Made by a program: the position numbers and the translations under genes
Source of the DNA: an uncultured Collinsella sp.
Lineage (GTDB): Bacteria > Actinomycetota > Coriobacteriia > Coriobacteriales > Coriobacteriaceae
NCBI GenBank assembly: GCA_902474645.1
Contig: CABRWN010000093.1
Location: 1 to 8,292 of the forward strand
Length of the DNA stretch: 8,292 nucleotides
Reading direction: 5' to 3'
Part shown: positions 6,308 through 8,292 of the stretch, piece after piece
Layout of the letters: each line of letters starts with the position of its first letter
Position numbering within the stretch: position 1 is the first letter of the stretch
The notes under the pieces: generated by a model
Told to the model about the DNA's origin: nothing
Seen by the model: only the letters and a program-made list of their open reading frames with translations
Databases searched by the model: none

Positions 6308-8292
6308 TCACGGTCGCTGGCATCGCATCGCAAAGCCATTCGCACTCGGCGTGACGGTAATGTCGCCGTGCTCGATCGTGCATGCGAACGCGCCGCCCGC
6401 TTCCTTAACGGCATCGATGCAGGCATCGGACGGATGACCGTATCGATTCCCCTCGCCCGCGCTCGCGAGGGAAAGCTCGGGCTTCAGAACGTCCAGCAAC
6501 TCATCATCGACTGAAACCTTGGAGCCGTGATGGCCAAGTTTAAGGACATCGATATCCCCCACCTCCTGCACGAATTCCCGTTCTTGGTCGAGCTCGACAT
6601 CACCGGTGAGGAGTATGCGCAAGCTCTTGCCTTCCTGAACATAAGAAAGCAGCAGGACAAGCGAGTCCTCATTTCCCTCGCCATCCACGGACTCGAATGG
6701 CCACATCACGCGGGCGCAAAATGAGCCGATGTCGACTGTATCCCCACGGCGCACCTGCCGATACTCCACGCCAGGTCGGTTCAATACCTCGGCAGGAGCA
6801 TCCTCCAGCGCATCCGCCGCCACGGCAATCGTTCCGACCGAAAACTGTTCGAGCACGGCAGGCAGACCACCCCAGTGATCCTCGTCCCAATGCGTCACAA
6901 AGACGGCATCGATGTGGTGCACGTTATTGCGAACCAACGCCGCCACCACACGCTCGTCGAGCCCGCAGTCGACGAGTGCCACTGCGCCACCCTGGCGGAT
7001 AAGAATCGCATCGGCCTGGCCAACATCGAGCACCGTCACCGCTGGCGGCGCGTAGCGGTCCCAATAGACGTACGGAATCGCAGCCAAGAGCACCAGGCAT
7101 GCAAGCCCCACCGCCATAGGACGTGCACGGGGACGCGGCCACCAGACCAGCAGAACCGCCAGCAAACACGGCACTAGGTAAATCCACAAGCTATCGGGCG
7201 GCACGCTCACGGATGCACCCGGCACGGCGGCAAACAGCTGCTCAAAGAACAGCGCGCAACGGGCGGCAATCATGGGCACAACGAGCGCCCAAGTCCGCAA
7301 CGGTGCCACGAGCGAAAAGGGAACCAGCACGATGGACACAGCAAGCAGTACGCTCACCACCGGACCGATGACCGCATTTGCCAGCGGGGCAATGAGCGAG
7401 AACGTACCAAAGGCAGGAATGGTAATGGGGAGCGTCGCCAACTGCGAGCACAGTGTGACGGAAAGCATACTGGCAATGCCCGATGGCACACCCAGCTCAC
7501 CCAAAGCGTAGGTGGCGTACGGGCAAAAGCACAGGATGGCAAAGACGCTGGCACATGAAAGCTGAAAGCCCATCTCGAACAGCACCGTCGGCCGCAGTAG
7601 CACAAAGATGGACATGGTTGCGAAGAGTGCCGATGCGCCGTGCCGGCGACGCCCCGCGCCGTTTACGACAAGCGTCGTGAACACCATGCAGCACGCGCGC
7701 ACGGCCGAGGGAGACGCGCCCGTAAAAGCAGCGTAGCCCACAAGCGTTATCGCCAATATCGCCCGCTGAAGACCACGTGAGCACCGAGTCTTTTGCAATA
7801 CACCCTCGATTACAAACCCCACAATAGCCAAATGGCTGCCCGAGACGGCGATAAGATGCGCCGTTCCCGTCACCGAAAACCAGTCGCCCGCCGGTTGGGC
7901 GCGCAGCTCGGCCGAACGACCGCAGACGACACCGGCTATGAGTGCACGCGCCGGGTCGGTCGCAGGCGCGATGGACGCAAGCAGCCCATTTCGCAGCCGA
8001 AGCAGCGGCCCCGGAGAGCCCTCATCGACCGACACAACTCGAACGGCTTTAACCTTGCGCACCTCGCCCCGGAGCACGCGCGATCGTCCATACGCATCGT
8101 TCTCAAAACGTGAAACGCGACCGATAACACGCGCGTGCGCCCCTACCTTGAGCTCGCGGTCACACGATAGGCGAACCGTTGCCAAGTTCTTACCGTCTGC
8201 GCGCGCCTCGCAGGTATAGGAATACACGTCGTCGTTTATGGATGGATCACCCTGCACGACAAACTCGAGGCTGCTTGCCGCTCGACCGTCGA
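6308..8292 (-). CDS. comEC: ComEC/Rec2 DNA-uptake channel, 5' end outside window
   Basis: Polytopic membrane protein that carries single-stranded DNA into the cytoplasm during natural transformation. The frame is open to the right edge, so the start and first membrane helices are missing. I number from the GTG at 8257, an internal codon. Residues 1-75 look like the soluble OB-like DUF4131 part. The competence domain spans about 105-375 with some nine hydrophobic segments, AVSGSHL (137-143) and GASPSAVRA (180-188). The C-terminal metallo-beta-lactamase-like domain runs from about 407 to 640, with LDVGQADA (410-417), VDCG (429-432), the metal motif HWDEDH (456-461), LTGD (550-553), GHHGS (575-579) and NRYGHP (604-609). 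The putative nuclease ligands are all present, so the gene looks functional. It ends 78 bp before holA. comEA usually lies upstream and would be outside the window. Presence of the gene does not prove the organism is competent. Confidence 0.95.
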   Translation of the reverse strand, partial: DGRAASSLEFVVQGDPSINDDVYSYTCEARADGKNLATVRLSCDRELKVGAHARVIGRVSRFENDAYGRSRVLRGEVRKVKAVRVVSVDEGSPGPLLRLRNGLLASIAPATDPARALIAGVVCGRSAELRAQPAGDWFSVTGTAHLIAVSGSHLAIVGFVIEGVLQKTRCSRGLQRAILAITLVGYAAFTGASPSAVRACCMVFTTLVVNGAGRRRHGASALFATMSIFVLLRPTVLFEMGFQLSCASVFAILCFCPYATYALGELGVPSGIASMLSVTLCSQLATLPITIPAFGTFSLIAPLANAVIGPVVSVLLAVSIVLVPFSLVAPLRTWALVVPMIAARCALFFEQLFAAVPGASVSVPPDSLWIYLVPCLLAVLLVWWPRPRARPMAVGLACLVLLAAIPYVYWDRYAPPAVTVLDVGQADAILIRQGGAVALVDCGLDERVVAALVRNNVHHIDAVFVTHWDEDHWGGLPAVLEQFSVGTIAVAADALEDAPAEVLNRPGVEYRQVRRGDTVDIGSFCARVMWPFESVDGEGNEDSLVLLLSYVQEGKSLRILLTGDVELDQEREFVQEVGDIDVLKLGHHGSKVSVDDELLDVLKPELSLASAGEGNRYGHPSDACIDAVKEAGGAFACTIEHGDITVTPSANGFAMRCQRP

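Noticed and set aside
1..8292. Mobile element, CRISPR array, tRNA/rRNA or novel defence cassette
   Set aside because: Nearly the whole window is filled by seven recognisable conserved genes on one strand; the gaps are 2-133 bp and hold no terminal repeats, spacers or cloverleaf.

Overview
This is a compact, all-minus-strand housekeeping block from a GC-rich bacterium. I see no mobile element, CRISPR array, tRNA or rRNA. The base composition and the order comEC - holA - rpsT - lepA - (dus) - hemW - dnaJ point to an actinobacterium. My best guess is the Coriobacteriia (Collinsella-like gut anaerobes), judged from protein flavour and not from any search.

Read in the direction of transcription (right to left), the window starts inside comEC, the DNA-uptake channel of natural transformation, whose 5' end lies beyond the right edge. 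holA (DNA polymerase III delta, the clamp-loader subunit) follows after a 78-bp gap with a good sigma-70-like promoter. rpsT (ribosomal protein S20) comes next, with its own extended -10 promoter, a structured leader and a strong intrinsic terminator. After the terminator come lepA (EF-4 GTPase), dus (tRNA dihydrouridine synthase) and hemW (radical-SAM heme chaperone), spaced 4 bp and 2 bp apart, so very probably one translationally coupled operon. dnaJ (Hsp40 co-chaperone) follows 58 bp later and runs off the left edge in its zinc-finger region.

The genes serve DNA replication and uptake, ribosome assembly and translation, tRNA modification, heme delivery and protein folding. Together they form a conserved 'information and quality control' neighbourhood rather than one pathway. 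The familiar arrangement has hemW directly after lepA and the heat-shock repressor gene hrcA between hemW and dnaJ. Here a dus gene sits after lepA, and no hrcA is present between hemW and dnaJ.

The most interesting signals are regulatory: a possible attenuator and a tandem Shine-Dalgarno repeat ahead of a GTG-started rpsT; a terminator only about 25 bp before lepA with a -10-like box so close to the ATG that lepA may be leaderless; and an exact 11-bp sequence shared upstream of lepA and dnaJ. I found no credible undescribed multi-gene system. The long plus-strand open frames are antisense shadows of GC-rich genes.
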